From positions 22,113 through 86,112 of the forward strand of contig CAYQQQ010000018.1 in assembly GCA_964420125.1 (NCBI GenBank): a stretch of DNA of 64,000 nucleotides, given 5' to 3'. Below the pieces are notes generated by a model that ran no database searches, was not told where the DNA came from, and saw only the letters and a list, made by a program, of their open reading frames with translations. The position numbers and the translations under genes are program-made. Within the stretch, counting starts at the first letter, position 1; the number at the start of each line of letters is the position of its first letter. This DNA comes from CAYQQQ01 sp964420125 (GTDB lineage: Bacteria > Actinomycetota > Acidimicrobiia > Acidimicrobiales > Microtrichaceae). Shown piece after piece: positions 42,675-51,568 of the stretch.

Positions 42675-43202
42675 TCAGCCGGCGTCGAGCGCTCCGGCGA
42701 CCGTCCGCGCCCAGTCGGCGGCACGTGAGGCCTCTCCGTCGAGCAGGTGGTTGTGCTTGTCCACCATGAAGCTCTCTGGTGCCACGAGTCGCCGGAAGCC
42801 GTGCTTGGCCAGGCGCTTGTCGATCCCCTTCGAGGCCCGTCCGCTCATCACCGCGCTCACGTCCACCCTCGTGTCGAAGGCGGCGGCGGGGATGCCGGCC
42901 ACGGTGCCGAGGTCGGCGAACCACTCCCGGAGCAGCTCTCCTTCTGCATCAGGGTCGAGGTGGAGGTCGGGGTCTGACTCGGCCTGCTCGAGCGCCGCGT
43001 GCTGCGAGGTGGGCCGAGCCATCCCGTGGACGTGGGTCGGGCCGCCCACCACCACCAGCGACGCTCCGGCGATCAGCTCACGTGTCGCACCACCGACCGG
43101 CACCACCCGGACCTCCCCGAGCTCCGTGAGCGCGGAGCCGATGTGATCTGCGATCACATGGGTGTTGCCGAACATCGACTCGTAGATCACGACGACGATC
43201 AT
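42675..43202 (-). CDS. Flavodoxin-family protein
   Basis: 175 aa. N-terminal FMN phosphate-binding loop VIYESMFGNTHVIA and the later PTHVHGMARPTS / SGRASKGIDKRL mark a flavodoxin-like fold. Electron carrier or NAD(P)H:quinone-type reductase module; partner unknown. ATG 43202 is preceded by GCAGGAGG. The longer frame upstream contains no conserved sequence. Convergent with the MFS gene. Confidence 0.85.
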   Translation of the reverse strand: MIVVVIYESMFGNTHVIADHIGSALTELGEVRVVPVGGATRELIAGASLVVVGGPTHVHGMARPTSQHAALEQAESDPDLHLDPDAEGELLREWFADLGTVAGIPAAAFDTRVDVSAVMSGRASKGIDKRLAKHGFRRLVAPESFMVDKHNHLLDGEASRAADWARTVAGALDAG

Positions 43203-43358
43203 GCGGAACCTCCTGCGGGGTCGGAGCACCGCCATCCTCCCATCGTGTCGTTCGCAGGGCAACGAGTAGCCGGGGACTATCACGCCGTCGCGCGGTGTTG
43301 AGCCAGCAGTAGCCTCCGATCCCCGGCCCGGCCGGTCCCAACTGCAGGAGCGATGACC

Positions 43359-43754
43359 ATGAGCGCGATCCCCGAGTCCCACGCCGACCTCCTCGATGCC
43401 GTGACCCTGGCCAACGTGGCCACCATCGGGCCGGACGGGGAGCCACAGGTGAACCCGGTGTGGTTCGAGTGGGACGGCACCCATCTGAGCTTCAGCCAGA
43501 CCACGGGGCGGCAGAAGTACCGCAACGTCCGCAAGGATCCCCACGTCGCCCTGTCGATCGTCGACCCGGAGAACCCCTACCGCTACCTCGAGGTCCGCGG
43601 CGTGGTGGATCGCATCGACGACGATCCCGACTACGAGTTCATCGACCGCCAGGCCCAGCGGTACATCGAGGAGGAGAAGTACCCGTGGCACCAGCCCGGC
43701 GACGAGCGGGTCGTGGTGCGGGTGCGGCCGGTGCACACCTCCCAGATGGGCTGA
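43359..43754 (+). CDS. PPOX-class F420/FMN-dependent split-barrel protein
   Basis: About 131 aa. Sequence THLSFSQTTGRQKYRNVRKDPHVALSIVDPENPYRYLEVRG is characteristic of the pyridoxamine-5'-phosphate-oxidase-like split beta-barrel, in actinobacteria often F420-dependent (TIGR03618-type). Substrate unknown. ATG 43359 is preferred because CAGGAG lies 8 nt upstream; an earlier ATG at 43353 is too close to it. A TAGCCT box is at 43310-43315. Followed by a hairpin. Confidence 0.87.
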   Translation: MSAIPESHADLLDAVTLANVATIGPDGEPQVNPVWFEWDGTHLSFSQTTGRQKYRNVRKDPHVALSIVDPENPYRYLEVRGVVDRIDDDPDYEFIDRQAQRYIEEEKYPWHQPGDERVVVRVRPVHTSQMG

Positions 43755-43766
43755 GCCCCGGCGGCC

Positions 43767-43783
43767 CTGGGGTCGCCCCAGGA
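43767..43783 (+). terminator. Short hairpin terminator candidate
   Basis: CCTGGGG-TCG-CCCCAGG, 7-bp stem, 13 bp after the F420/FMN protein stop. Confidence 0.5.
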
Positions 43784-43869
43784 GGAGATGGGGGGGAACC
43801 CCCATGGTGGTGCCCGCTGCGGCGTCGGATGGTGGAGGTCGACACCACTCGACCTCGGAGGTCACCACC

Positions 43870-44583
43870 ATGTCCCAGGCGTACTCGTCACCCTTCTCCG
43901 GTACCGCCCCGCCGAACCCGCGCGGTGGGGCGGGCTCGCCCACCCTCTCCCAGGATCTGCAGTCCTGGCTCGTGCAGCGCCGCAACGCGGGATCGACCCC
44001 GGATCAGCTCATGGAGGAGCTGGTCGCCGCCGGCCGGGACGCCGACAGCGCAGCGGCGATCGCCCTGCGTTCGTTGCGCAGCGGCGACCACCATCGCCTC
44101 ATCTACTGGACGCTCACCTTCTCCGCCGGGTTCGGCGCGCTGGCGTTCGCCTCTGCGCTGCACCTGATCCTCGACGGCAACCCGGCGCCGCTGGCGTTGG
44201 CGAGCTGGATCACCCTCGGACTGGTCGCCGCGCCCCTGGCCGCGGTGGCGCTGCACTGGTCGCGTCAGGTCGAGGCACGGGACCCCCATGCGATCTGGTC
44301 GCCCACCCGCCGGATGCTGTTCGCGACGCTGGCCGGCATCTGCGCCTTCGTCGGGCTGAGCCGGCTGTTCGTGTACCTGTTCAACTTCGTCGCCGCAGTG
44401 GTGGGCGTCCGCGGCTACGAGACGACCGCAGAGTCCCTGGCCCAGGTCATCGTGTCGTTGTCGGTGGCGGTGCCGCTGTTCACGTGGTCGTTGTCGGAGT
44501 GGCGGCGCTCCAACGTCGTCTACCGAGGCCTGGCGAGCCCACAGCGCTCGGCCGGGTCGGCTCCGGCGGACGAGCACGGCTGA
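43870..44583 (+). CDS. Four-helix membrane protein of DUF5671-like type
   Basis: 237 aa. Soluble N-terminus (about 70 aa) with a helical LQSWLVQRRNAGSTPDQLMEELVAAG segment, then four membrane helices between about 77 and 215 with hydrophobic blocks LTFSAGFGALAFASALHLIL and SLAQVIVSLSVAVPLFTWSL. The arrangement resembles DUF5671 proteins, but the assignment is weak. ATG 43870 preceded by CGGAGG. Followed 44 bp later by a two-component system promoter. Confidence 0.7.
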   Translation: MSQAYSSPFSGTAPPNPRGGAGSPTLSQDLQSWLVQRRNAGSTPDQLMEELVAAGRDADSAAAIALRSLRSGDHHRLIYWTLTFSAGFGALAFASALHLILDGNPAPLALASWITLGLVAAPLAAVALHWSRQVEARDPHAIWSPTRRMLFATLAGICAFVGLSRLFVYLFNFVAAVVGVRGYETTAESLAQVIVSLSVAVPLFTWSLSEWRRSNVVYRGLASPQRSAGSAPADEHG

Positions 44584-44614
44584 ACGTGCGACCGGCGCGT
44601 CGACGACTCGTGGA

Positions 44615-44620
44615 TAGCGT
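44615..44620 (+). promoter_or_regulatory. -10 box of a NarL-type two-component operon
   Basis: TAGCGT followed by exactly 7 nt and the ATG at 44628. Confidence 0.5.
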
Positions 44621-44627
44621 GAGGACG

Positions 44628-45773
44628 ATGGATCGGTGGAACGCGCTCACCCGGGACCGCCCCGGGGTCACCCCGACCCAGCGCAGCGTGCTCTTCGGCC
44701 TCAGCGTCTTCAGGGTGGTCATCGCGGTGTGGGCGTCGGTGGTGGCGATCATCGATGCTCGATCGCAGGTGATGCAGCGGCCGGGCATCGGGTTCGTCGT
44801 GCTGGCACCGATCCTCGCCTGGTCCCTCACCACCCTCTGGCTCTCACGGCGCTCCCCGTCGACCTTGCTGCATCCGGTCGCCCAGTCGTTCGACCTGCTG
44901 CTCGGGGCGGCCCTCGTGGCCGCCGAGTGGTCGGCCTACGACGCCCCGCACGCCCTCAACCTCGGTGCGACCTGGCAGATCGCACCGGTGGTGAGCACAG
45001 GGGTGGCCCACGGGGCGGGGTGGGGGCTCGCCGCCGGCCTCGGGCTGGGTCTCGTGAACGGCGTGGCCAGCGCGTTCGATCGGGGCGTGTCCGGTCACGT
45101 CCTGGCGACGTTGAGCACCTTCGTGCTGCTGGGCGGCGCCGGGTGGGCGGTGGGGGCGGTGATGGACCGCCTCGTGCACGCCGAGGACGAGGTGGCCGAG
45201 GCCCGTGCCCGCGAGCGCGTGGCCCGGCGGCTGCACGACGGCGTCCTCCAGACGCTCGCCGTGGTGCAGCGTCGCAGCGAAGATCCCGATCTGGTGCACC
45301 TCGCCGCGGCACAGGACCGGGAGCTGCGCCAGTGGATCCGTGACGACGTGGCCGTTGCCGACACCGGAGGGGCGGCCTCCTCGGAGGACGGCTTCGCTGC
45401 ACGGCTCAGGTCGCTCACCGACCGTCTCGCGGTCGCCCACGGTGGTGAGGTGGAGGTGGTGGTGGTCGGTCGACCCCGACTCCCCGCTGCGATCGCCGAC
45501 GGCCTCCTCGGAGCCGTCGGCGAGGCGGTCACCAACGCGCTCAAGCACGCCGCAGCAGATCGGATCACGGTCTTCCTCGACGAGGACGACGGTCGTCTGC
45601 TGTGCACGGTCCACGACGACGGCTGCGGCTTCGACCCGGCGACCGCCGGTGGTGGGCTCGGTCTGCAGCTCTCGGTGCGACGGGCGATGGAGGAGATCGG
45701 CGGCTCCGCGAGCCTGCGCAGCCGCCCTGGTCACGGCACCGAGGTCGAGTTGAGGGTGGGATCGCCCGGATGA
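44628..45773 (+). CDS. NarL-type sensor histidine kinase
   Basis: 381 aa. Several membrane helices in about 20-175 (VFRVVIAVWASVVAIIDA, GFVVLAPILAWSLTTLWL, LATLSTFVLLGGAGWAVG) then RVARRLHDGVLQTL with His203 as phospho-acceptor, a HATPase (GEAVTNALKHA, VHDDGCGFD, GGLGLQLSVRRAMEE). Partner of the next gene, whose start overlaps its stop by 4 bp. Start fixed by the -10 box 7 nt upstream. Confidence 0.9.
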   Translation: MDRWNALTRDRPGVTPTQRSVLFGLSVFRVVIAVWASVVAIIDARSQVMQRPGIGFVVLAPILAWSLTTLWLSRRSPSTLLHPVAQSFDLLLGAALVAAEWSAYDAPHALNLGATWQIAPVVSTGVAHGAGWGLAAGLGLGLVNGVASAFDRGVSGHVLATLSTFVLLGGAGWAVGAVMDRLVHAEDEVAEARARERVARRLHDGVLQTLAVVQRRSEDPDLVHLAAAQDRELRQWIRDDVAVADTGGAASSEDGFAARLRSLTDRLAVAHGGEVEVVVVGRPRLPAAIADGLLGAVGEAVTNALKHAAADRITVFLDEDDGRLLCTVHDDGCGFDPATAGGGLGLQLSVRRAMEEIGGSASLRSRPGHGTEVELRVGSPG

Positions 45774-46408
45774 CGCCACTCGATGGACGGGCGATCAGGG
45801 TCGTCGTGGCCGACGACCACCAGATCTGGCGCCGTGGTCTGCGAACCGACCTGGGTGAGGGCTTCGCCGTGGTGGGCGAGGCTGCGGACGCCCGGGAGGC
45901 GGTGGAGGTGTGCCGGCGGGAGCGTCCGGACCTGCTGCTGTGCGATCTCCACATGCCCGAGGGTGGAGGCCATGCCGTGGTGCGCCAGGTGTCAGCGGAC
46001 ACCGCCGTGGTGATCCTCACCGTGTCGGAAGCGGAGCGCGACCTGCTCGACGCGGTGGCCGCAGGAGCGGTGGGGTATCTGGTGAAGTCCATCTCGATCG
46101 AGGAGCTGCGGCGGGCGCTGTGGGCCGCTGCCCAGGGCGAACCCGTGTTCTCGCCCCAGCTGGCCGCCATGCTCATCGGGGAGTTCCGGCGCCTCGCCGG
46201 AGGGGTCGGCGGTGCAACCGTGCTGTCCGAGCGGGAGCGTGAGGTGCTCGGTCTGGTGGCGCGTGGCCACTCGTATCGGGAGGTGGCCGACGAGCTGCAC
46301 ATCTCTCCCAAGACGGTGGAGAACCACGTGCGCAACACGATGGCGAAGCTCCACCTCACCCGTCGTCAGGAGCTGGTGCGCTGGGCCGTGGACCACGGCA
46401 TCGGCTGA
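45770..46408 (+). CDS. NarL/LuxR-family response regulator
   Basis: 212 aa. Receiver with Asp15-Asp16, phospho-acceptor Asp59 (LLCDLHMPEGGG) and Lys in YLVKSIS, then a LuxR helix-turn-helix (LSEREREVLGLVARGHSYREVADELHIS split around residue 165). Second cognate gene of the kinase. Note the phospho-site context ends EGGG rather than the usual MDG. Convergent with a TetR gene 36 bp away. Confidence 0.92.
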   Translation: MTPLDGRAIRVVVADDHQIWRRGLRTDLGEGFAVVGEAADAREAVEVCRRERPDLLLCDLHMPEGGGHAVVRQVSADTAVVILTVSEAERDLLDAVAAGAVGYLVKSISIEELRRALWAAAQGEPVFSPQLAAMLIGEFRRLAGGVGGATVLSEREREVLGLVARGHSYREVADELHISPKTVENHVRNTMAKLHLTRRQELVRWAVDHGIG

Positions 46409-46444
46409 CTCACCGACGCAGGCCGCACCGTTCGACGCCAGCCT

Positions 46445-47095
46445 TCAGGTCGACGTGCCAGCCGCTGCAGGACCTCCCGACATCCCGTGGAGGGCGAGCT
46501 CCACCCGCCGTCGCAGCACGGTCTCCAGGGACGGACGGGCACCCGGCAGCGACGACCACACCAGCAGCCCCTGCAGTAGTGCCCAGTTGAGGGCCATCGC
46601 CAGCTCGTCGGGGCGGTAGTCGCTTCGTAGCTCGCCTCGCTGCTGTGCAGCGTGGATCAGCCGTCGCAGCGCTTCCCTCGGCGGGCGCCGCGGCGGTGCG
46701 CCCTCGGGCCGGGGCCGGCCCGCGTGGAGCACGGCGTTTCCCGCAGCCTTCGCTACGAAGGACTTGGGGAACGCGGAGGTGCGGGTGGCAACCCGTTCGA
46801 CGACCTTCGCCACAGCAGCGTCGAAGGGCACCTCACCCTCGATGAGCGGCTGCACCTCGTCGATGAGCGTCTCGCTGCCTTGGAAGAACACCGCCAGCAG
46901 CAGGTCGTCCTTGGTCGGGAAGTGGAAGTAGAAGGTCCCTTTGGCGATTCCCGCGGCCCTGCAGATCTGGTCCACCGACACGTCGTCGATGTCCTGCTCC
47001 ATCGCCAGCGTCGCGGTGATCTCGAGGATGCGAGCACGAGTCGTCCGGGACCGCTCCTGGAGCGCCTTGGAGCGCGGTCGTCCCCGGTCCTGCAT
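46445..47095 (-). CDS. TetR-family transcriptional regulator
   Basis: 216 aa. N-terminal helix-turn-helix RARILEITATLAM...VDQICRAAGIAKGTFYFHFPTKDDLLLAVF, typical of TetR. C-terminal ligand domain is variable. Target unknown; no obvious operator was found near its own start. ATG 47095 with TACCCT on the minus strand 9 nt upstream; an earlier in-frame ATG (47161) would add 22 residues. The upstream hairpin at 47117-47153 isolates it from the lipoprotein gene. Confidence 0.88.
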   Translation of the reverse strand: MQDRGRPRSKALQERSRTTRARILEITATLAMEQDIDDVSVDQICRAAGIAKGTFYFHFPTKDDLLLAVFFQGSETLIDEVQPLIEGEVPFDAAVAKVVERVATRTSAFPKSFVAKAAGNAVLHAGRPRPEGAPPRRPPREALRRLIHAAQQRGELRSDYRPDELAMALNWALLQGLLVWSSLPGARPSLETVLRRRVELALHGMSGGPAAAGTST

Positions 47096-47116
47096 CGGCT
47101 CGGGAGGGTAGCGGAC

Positions 47117-47153
47117 GGCGCGCCCTCGAGGATCAGGGGTTCGAGGGCGCGCC
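47117..47153 (-). terminator. 13-bp-stem hairpin after the lipoprotein gene
   Basis: GGCGCGCCCTCGA, 11-nt loop, and exact reverse complement TCGAGGGCGCGCC. Terminates the leftward lipoprotein transcript before the TetR gene of the same strand. Confidence 0.72.
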
Positions 47154-47164
47154 GTCGCCATCGT

Positions 47165-48475
47165 TCAGGGGTGGATCCCGGTGGCGTGGATGCTGCTGAC
47201 CAGCTCGTTCGCTCCGATCTGGCGTCGGGCCAGCAGCAGGCCGGTGGCACACGCGGGGTCGTAGCCCGCCGAGCCGGTGCCGAAGGGCTCCAGGTCGGTG
47301 GCGGTCACACGAGCCCGCACGACCAGGTCGCCGTGCCCATCGCGGGCCAGCGACGGTGGATCGAGTGACGTCACCTCCACCACGGCGACGCCGTGGTGGG
47401 CGAACTGCTGCTGGGCCGGCAGGTAGCTGTCGGGGGTGACCAGTGCGAGCAGGCTTCCGTCCTCGTCGAAGGCGAGCTCCGCCTGGGTGAGTCCCTCGCC
47501 TCCGAGCTCGGCGGCCTCCTCGCCACCTGCCAGGCGCCCGGCGTAGCGCCATTCCCAGTCGTCGGCCGCCCCGATGGGGACGGTGGCGAACACCTCGAGG
47601 CTCGACTCGGTGAGCGTCGGCATCCCGAGGGTGTCGAGTGGAAGGCAGCGCAGCACCATGAAGAGCTCGTCGCCGTCGTGGTGCAGTGCGGGTTCGTTCC
47701 ACAGCGAGCAGCCTTCGACGGCAGGGTCGAGCTCGCTGAGGTCCTGGTCCACTCCCCAGCGGGAGTCCGTGCGGGCCGCACCGAGGCTGGCCATGTCGGC
47801 AGAGGCCAGGCCGGCGGGGTCGGACGCCTGGCCCACCGAGATGCGGAAGCTGTCGGTGGGGCGGGCGGCGAACCCGCCGCTGTCGGGGGAGAACAGGTTC
47901 AGGCGCGCCGCGTACCAGGTGACCGCACCGTCCTCGCCGGCGACGGGGAGGAGGTTGGCGACCTCGTGGTCGGTGGAGCCGCTGCGGCCGGTGACGGGGT
48001 CGACGGCCGGCTCCGGAGTCCACAGGGCGTCGTCGTAGACCCACGTCCCACCACCGTCGTCGCTGTGGGCGAGGTGGATCTCCACGCTGGTGGACCGCTG
48101 GGTCCCGGATCCCTCGATGCCGGGCCAGGAGTACGCCATCCACAACCGTGACGACGTGGGGTCGGACCTGACGCTGGGATCCGCGTAGCCCCGCACCGGC
48201 GAGGGCCGGCCGTCGGACAGGGAAGCCGGCGGGTCGCCGGTCAGCTCGATGGCGGGGCACGAGGGTTCGGTGGCCGTGCAGTCGAGGGCGGGGACCGGCG
48301 CGGGGGTGCTGGTCGAGGGCCCGCTGGTCGAGGGCCCGCTGGACGTGGGAGCCGACGTGCCGCCGCCCCCAGGCGTGCCGTTGCTGCAGGAGTGCAGGGC
48401 CAGCGTGGCGACCACGACCACGGTGGTGCTCAGGAGGTGTCGGAGTCGGGATCCAGTTCTGCGTGATGGAGCCAT
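47165..48475 (-). CDS. Secreted lipoprotein with sialidase/Asp-box-like beta-propeller features
   Basis: 436 aa. Signal peptide, lipobox LALHSC (Cys about 30) and a long Thr/Ser/Pro-rich linker, then beta-rich sequence with an Asp-box-like SDDGGGTWVYD, WMAYSW and WGVDQD, the type of motif seen in beta-propeller sialidases and BNR-repeat proteins. Catalytic residues cannot be identified with confidence, so substrate is unknown. ATG 48475. Head-to-head with a WS/DGAT gene, with a 111-bp intergenic region. Confidence 0.68.
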   Translation of the reverse strand: MAPSRRTGSRLRHLLSTTVVVVATLALHSCSNGTPGGGGTSAPTSSGPSTSGPSTSTPAPVPALDCTATEPSCPAIELTGDPPASLSDGRPSPVRGYADPSVRSDPTSSRLWMAYSWPGIEGSGTQRSTSVEIHLAHSDDGGGTWVYDDALWTPEPAVDPVTGRSGSTDHEVANLLPVAGEDGAVTWYAARLNLFSPDSGGFAARPTDSFRISVGQASDPAGLASADMASLGAARTDSRWGVDQDLSELDPAVEGCSLWNEPALHHDGDELFMVLRCLPLDTLGMPTLTESSLEVFATVPIGAADDWEWRYAGRLAGGEEAAELGGEGLTQAELAFDEDGSLLALVTPDSYLPAQQQFAHHGVAVVEVTSLDPPSLARDGHGDLVVRARVTATDLEPFGTGSAGYDPACATGLLLARRQIGANELVSSIHATGIHP

Positions 48476-48511
48476 GACGCCAGTGTGCAGGTCTCACCGC
48501 ACAAAAGCGAC

Positions 48512-48517
48512 TACAGT
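48512..48517 (+). promoter_or_regulatory. -10 box upstream of the WS/DGAT gene
   Basis: TACAGT in an A/T-richer patch; transcript would start near 48525 with a leader of about 60 nt. Confidence 0.35.
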
Positions 48518-48586
48518 CGGTTTTGGCTGATCCCACGCTCAGGTTCGTGGGAGCGGACTCGTGGCCGCCGGCGGCAGGTCGTCACC

Positions 48587-49963
48587 GTGGCCAGCGTCCG
48601 CGAGGATGGTCGGGTGTTGCGGCGTGATCCCACCATCTCGCGTGCCACTGCGGAGGACCTGGTGCTGCTGGCCTCCGACGTCGGTCCGGCCCCGATGCAG
48701 GTGGGCGCGGTGCTCCGCCTCGCCGGAGCGCTCGATGCGTCGATCGTCGAGGACGAGATCAACCGTCGCATCGTGGCGATCCCCCGCCTGCGGCAGCGCT
48801 TCGAGGCGGTGCCGATCGGGTGCGGCCGCCCCATCTGGGTCGACGATCCGTCCTTCGCCCTCGGCGACCACCTGCGGTTCGTCGACCTGGGGGGCACCGG
48901 CGACGAGGCCGAGATGCTCGCCGTGGCCACCGAGGTGGTCGAGACGCCGTTGCCGGCGAACGAGCCCCTGTGGCGCATGGCGGTGCTCTCCGGCCTGCGC
49001 GACGGAGGGTCGGCGGTGGTGGTGGCCTTCCACCACCTGCTCTCCGACGGCATCGGCGGCCTGGCGATGCTGGCCTCGTTGGTCGACGGCGCCGAACCGA
49101 TCGCAGATCCGGCGTGGCCCCGCTCGGCGCCTTCCCGTGCCCGCTTGGCGATCGACGCGCTGCGCTCCAGGCTGAACGCCGTCCGCTCGGTGGGGACGGC
49201 CCTGCGGAGGGTGCGTGCCGCGGTGATCCAGCTCCGCCCTGGCGACCGCTCCGCCGGCGCGCCGCGTTGCTCGCTCAACGCCCCCACTGGGGCGCACCGC
49301 CGGGTCGCCCTGGTCCGCGCGCCGCTCGAGGACGTGCGCGACGCGGCGCACGCGGCCGGTGTCACGATCAACGACCTGGTGCTCACCGCGGTGGCCGCGT
49401 CCTTGGGCGCGCTGCTCGCCCGGCGAGGCGAGCACGTCGAAGGGCTGGTCGTGTCGGTGCCGGTGTCAGGGCGGGATCCTGACGGTGCCGCGGAGCTGGG
49501 GAACCAGGTCGGTGCGGTGCCGGTGGCGCTGCCGGTGGCGGGCGAAGCCTCTGAGCGCCTGCGGGCCACCGCGGCGGCCACGTTCCGGGCCAAGCAGGGC
49601 TGGCGAGGGGCGTCGAACGCGTTGCTCGGGCCGCTGTTCCGCCTGCTCGGTGCGCTGCGGCTGTTCCGATGGTTCGTGGAGCACCAGCACCTGGTCAACA
49701 CGTTCGTGACGAACTTGAAGGGACCGCAGGAGCAGCTGGGGTTCCTCGGGGCGCCCATCACGGAGGTGGCGGCGATCACCATCGTGCCCGGCAACGTGAC
49801 GGTGTGCTTCGCGGTGCTGTCCTACGCCGGCACCCTCGTGGTGAGCGTCGTCGCCGACCCCGCGCGGTGCGGGGAGCTGGACTGGCTGCACCACGAGCTG
49901 GACCGCCGGCTGGGTTCGTTGCTCGGTCAGGGCCCGGACACGACGGCGGCGGACGGGGCGTGA
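48587..49963 (+). CDS. WS/DGAT-family O-acyltransferase (wax ester or triacylglycerol synthase)
   Basis: About 458 aa. Contains the catalytic HHxxxDG motif as FHHLLSDGIGG (His149, His150, Asp154). The N-terminal motif PMQVGAVLRL and C-terminal block NTFVTNLKGPQE fit the WS/DGAT/MGAT family, which acylates alcohols or diacylglycerol in storage-lipid synthesis in actinobacteria. Start uncertain: GTG 48587 (GGCAGG at 8 nt) or GTG 48614 (GAGGA). A wax/TAG role fits the fatty-acid genes elsewhere in the window. Confidence 0.9.
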   Translation: MASVREDGRVLRRDPTISRATAEDLVLLASDVGPAPMQVGAVLRLAGALDASIVEDEINRRIVAIPRLRQRFEAVPIGCGRPIWVDDPSFALGDHLRFVDLGGTGDEAEMLAVATEVVETPLPANEPLWRMAVLSGLRDGGSAVVVAFHHLLSDGIGGLAMLASLVDGAEPIADPAWPRSAPSRARLAIDALRSRLNAVRSVGTALRRVRAAVIQLRPGDRSAGAPRCSLNAPTGAHRRVALVRAPLEDVRDAAHAAGVTINDLVLTAVAASLGALLARRGEHVEGLVVSVPVSGRDPDGAAELGNQVGAVPVALPVAGEASERLRATAAATFRAKQGWRGASNALLGPLFRLLGALRLFRWFVEHQHLVNTFVTNLKGPQEQLGFLGAPITEVAAITIVPGNVTVCFAVLSYAGTLVVSVVADPARCGELDWLHHELDRRLGSLLGQGPDTTAADGA

Positions 49964-50010
49964 ACCTCGGCGCGGCGGGCTGCCGCGCCGTCGCCGACCC
50001 CAGCGTGCCC

Positions 50011-50016
50011 TAGCCT
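50011..50016 (+). promoter_or_regulatory. -10 box of the amphi-Trp gene
   Basis: TAGCCT; start codon 30 nt downstream at 50047, so a short leader is expected. Confidence 0.35.
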
Positions 50017-50046
50017 TCGACCGCTGGCGGGTGCGCCGGCGCCGTC

Positions 50047-50283
50047 GTGGACGAGGAGGCCGAGGTGGACCTGTTCGAGTTCGAGACCAAGGAGCGTCTG
50101 CGGCGCGAGGAGGTGGCGGCCGAGCTCCGCCGGCTCGCCGACCAGCTGGAACGTCACAACGAGGTGGCGGTGCGGCGCGAGGGGATGACCATCCGGGTGA
50201 AGGTGCCCGACGAGGTCACCCTGAAGTTCGAGGTCGAGGTGGGCGACGACGAATCCGAGATCGAGATCGAGCTCAAGTGGTGA
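50047..50283 (+). CDS. Amphi-Trp domain small protein
   Basis: 78 aa. The whole protein matches the amphi-Trp domain pattern (TIGR04354 type): a helical charged N-terminus (EFETKERLRREEVAAELRRLADQLE) and two beta strands ending in IEIELKW. Function of the family is unknown, often found near envelope or regulatory genes. GTG start at 50047. 66 bp before the oxidoreductase gene. Confidence 0.8.
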   Translation: MDEEAEVDLFEFETKERLRREEVAAELRRLADQLERHNEVAVRREGMTIRVKVPDEVTLKFEVEVGDDESEIEIELKW

Positions 50284-50349
50284 CCACCCGGTCCTGAACC
50301 GGCCGACCGGGTCCGTGCCGAGCGATCCGCGCGTTGCAGCGAGGATGCC

Positions 50350-51486
50350 GTGACTCCGCGCCGGCGGCCTCGTGTGCTGGTCGTGGGCATGGGCGACGCC
50401 GGTGTGCTCGTGGCGGCGCACCTCCCACGGCGCGTCGAGGTGGTCGCAGTGGCGGCCCGCCCGGCGTTGGTGAGCGGTCAGGAGCTGGGGACGCGGCTGG
50501 CCGATCCGCAGCGATGGCGACGCAGCTACCTCGTGGCGCTGTCGCGGTTCCGCCGGCTGGAGCGCGTGCGCGTGCTGCACGGGGAGGTCCGTCGGGTCGA
50601 CCTCGTGCGACGTGAGGCCGACGTCGCGCTCGCCGACGGCACGACGGAGGTCGTCGGCTGGGACCAGCTGGTGATCGCCTCGGGGGTCGACAACGGGTTC
50701 TGGCGCCGCCATCGGGTGGAGGGCCTCGACGCCGTGGAGCGCTCCCTCGCCGAGGTGGCCACGTCGATCGCCGCCGCCGACTCCATCGCCGTGGTCGGGG
50801 GCGGTGCCACCGGGGTGAGCGCAGCGGCGAACCTGGCGCGTCGCCATCCGGCCAAGGCGGTCCACCTCTTCCACAGCGGCGACGCGCCCCTCCCCGGCTA
50901 CCACCCCGAGGTGCGGTCAGCGGTCGTCGCCGAGCTGCGGCGGGCGGGAGCGGTGCTGCACCCCGGTCACCGTGCGGTGCTGCCCGACGGCTTCGCCGGC
51001 GACCGGCTCACCGTCGGGCCCGTGGAGTTCTCGACGGGCCAGGAACCCTTCGAGGCCGACCTCACCCTGTGGGCCGTCGGCGCGGTTCGGCCCAACACCG
51101 GCTGGCTGCCCGACGAGCTCCTGGACGAGCACGGGTTCGTGCGGGTCGACGCGCACCTCCGGGTGCCCGGCCATCCCTGCGCGTTCGCGGTGGGCGACGT
51201 CGCCGCCAGCGACCCCCACCGGAGCTCCGCTCGCAACTGGGGCTGGCGGATCGTGTGCCACAACCTGCGGGTGGTGACCAGTGGCCGCGGGAGGCTGCAT
51301 CGCTTCTCCGCTCCGCCGCACCGATGGGGCTCGATCCTCGGTGTCCAACCCCAGGGGATGGTCGTCTACCAGCCGAACGGTCGGTCCTTCCGTGTGCCCC
51401 GGTGGCTGGTCGACCCGCTGCTGCTGCGGGGCTTCGTGGAGGGGTACCTCTACGGCGGTCTGCGTCGCCGAGCGCGGCGGCGCTGA
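50350..51486 (+). CDS. NAD(P)/FAD-dependent oxidoreductase (NDH-2/AMID-like)
   Basis: 378 aa. N-terminal FAD Rossmann (RVLVVGMGDAGVLVAAHLP), a second GxGxxG region VVGGGATGVSAAANL for NAD(P)H, and FAD-binding FAVGDVAASD near the C-terminus: two-dinucleotide-binding fold as in type II NADH dehydrogenases and apoptosis-inducing-factor-like reductases. Electron acceptor unknown. Starts at GTG 50350 with GAGGA 4 nt upstream. Confidence 0.85.
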   Translation: MTPRRRPRVLVVGMGDAGVLVAAHLPRRVEVVAVAARPALVSGQELGTRLADPQRWRRSYLVALSRFRRLERVRVLHGEVRRVDLVRREADVALADGTTEVVGWDQLVIASGVDNGFWRRHRVEGLDAVERSLAEVATSIAAADSIAVVGGGATGVSAAANLARRHPAKAVHLFHSGDAPLPGYHPEVRSAVVAELRRAGAVLHPGHRAVLPDGFAGDRLTVGPVEFSTGQEPFEADLTLWAVGAVRPNTGWLPDELLDEHGFVRVDAHLRVPGHPCAFAVGDVAASDPHRSSARNWGWRIVCHNLRVVTSGRGRLHRFSAPPHRWGSILGVQPQGMVVYQPNGRSFRVPRWLVDPLLLRGFVEGYLYGGLRRRARRR

Positions 51487-51554
51487 GCGGGCTCGGCGCG
51501 GATCCTGGTTCACCGCGGCCGGGGGACCGAACGGGATCGGAGGCCGGCCCGTCG

Positions 51555-51560
51555 TAGCCT
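51555..51560 (+). promoter_or_regulatory. -10 box of the sulfatase gene
   Basis: TAGCCT followed by 8 nt and the GTG at 51569. Confidence 0.45.
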
Positions 51561-51568
51561 CGGGCTCA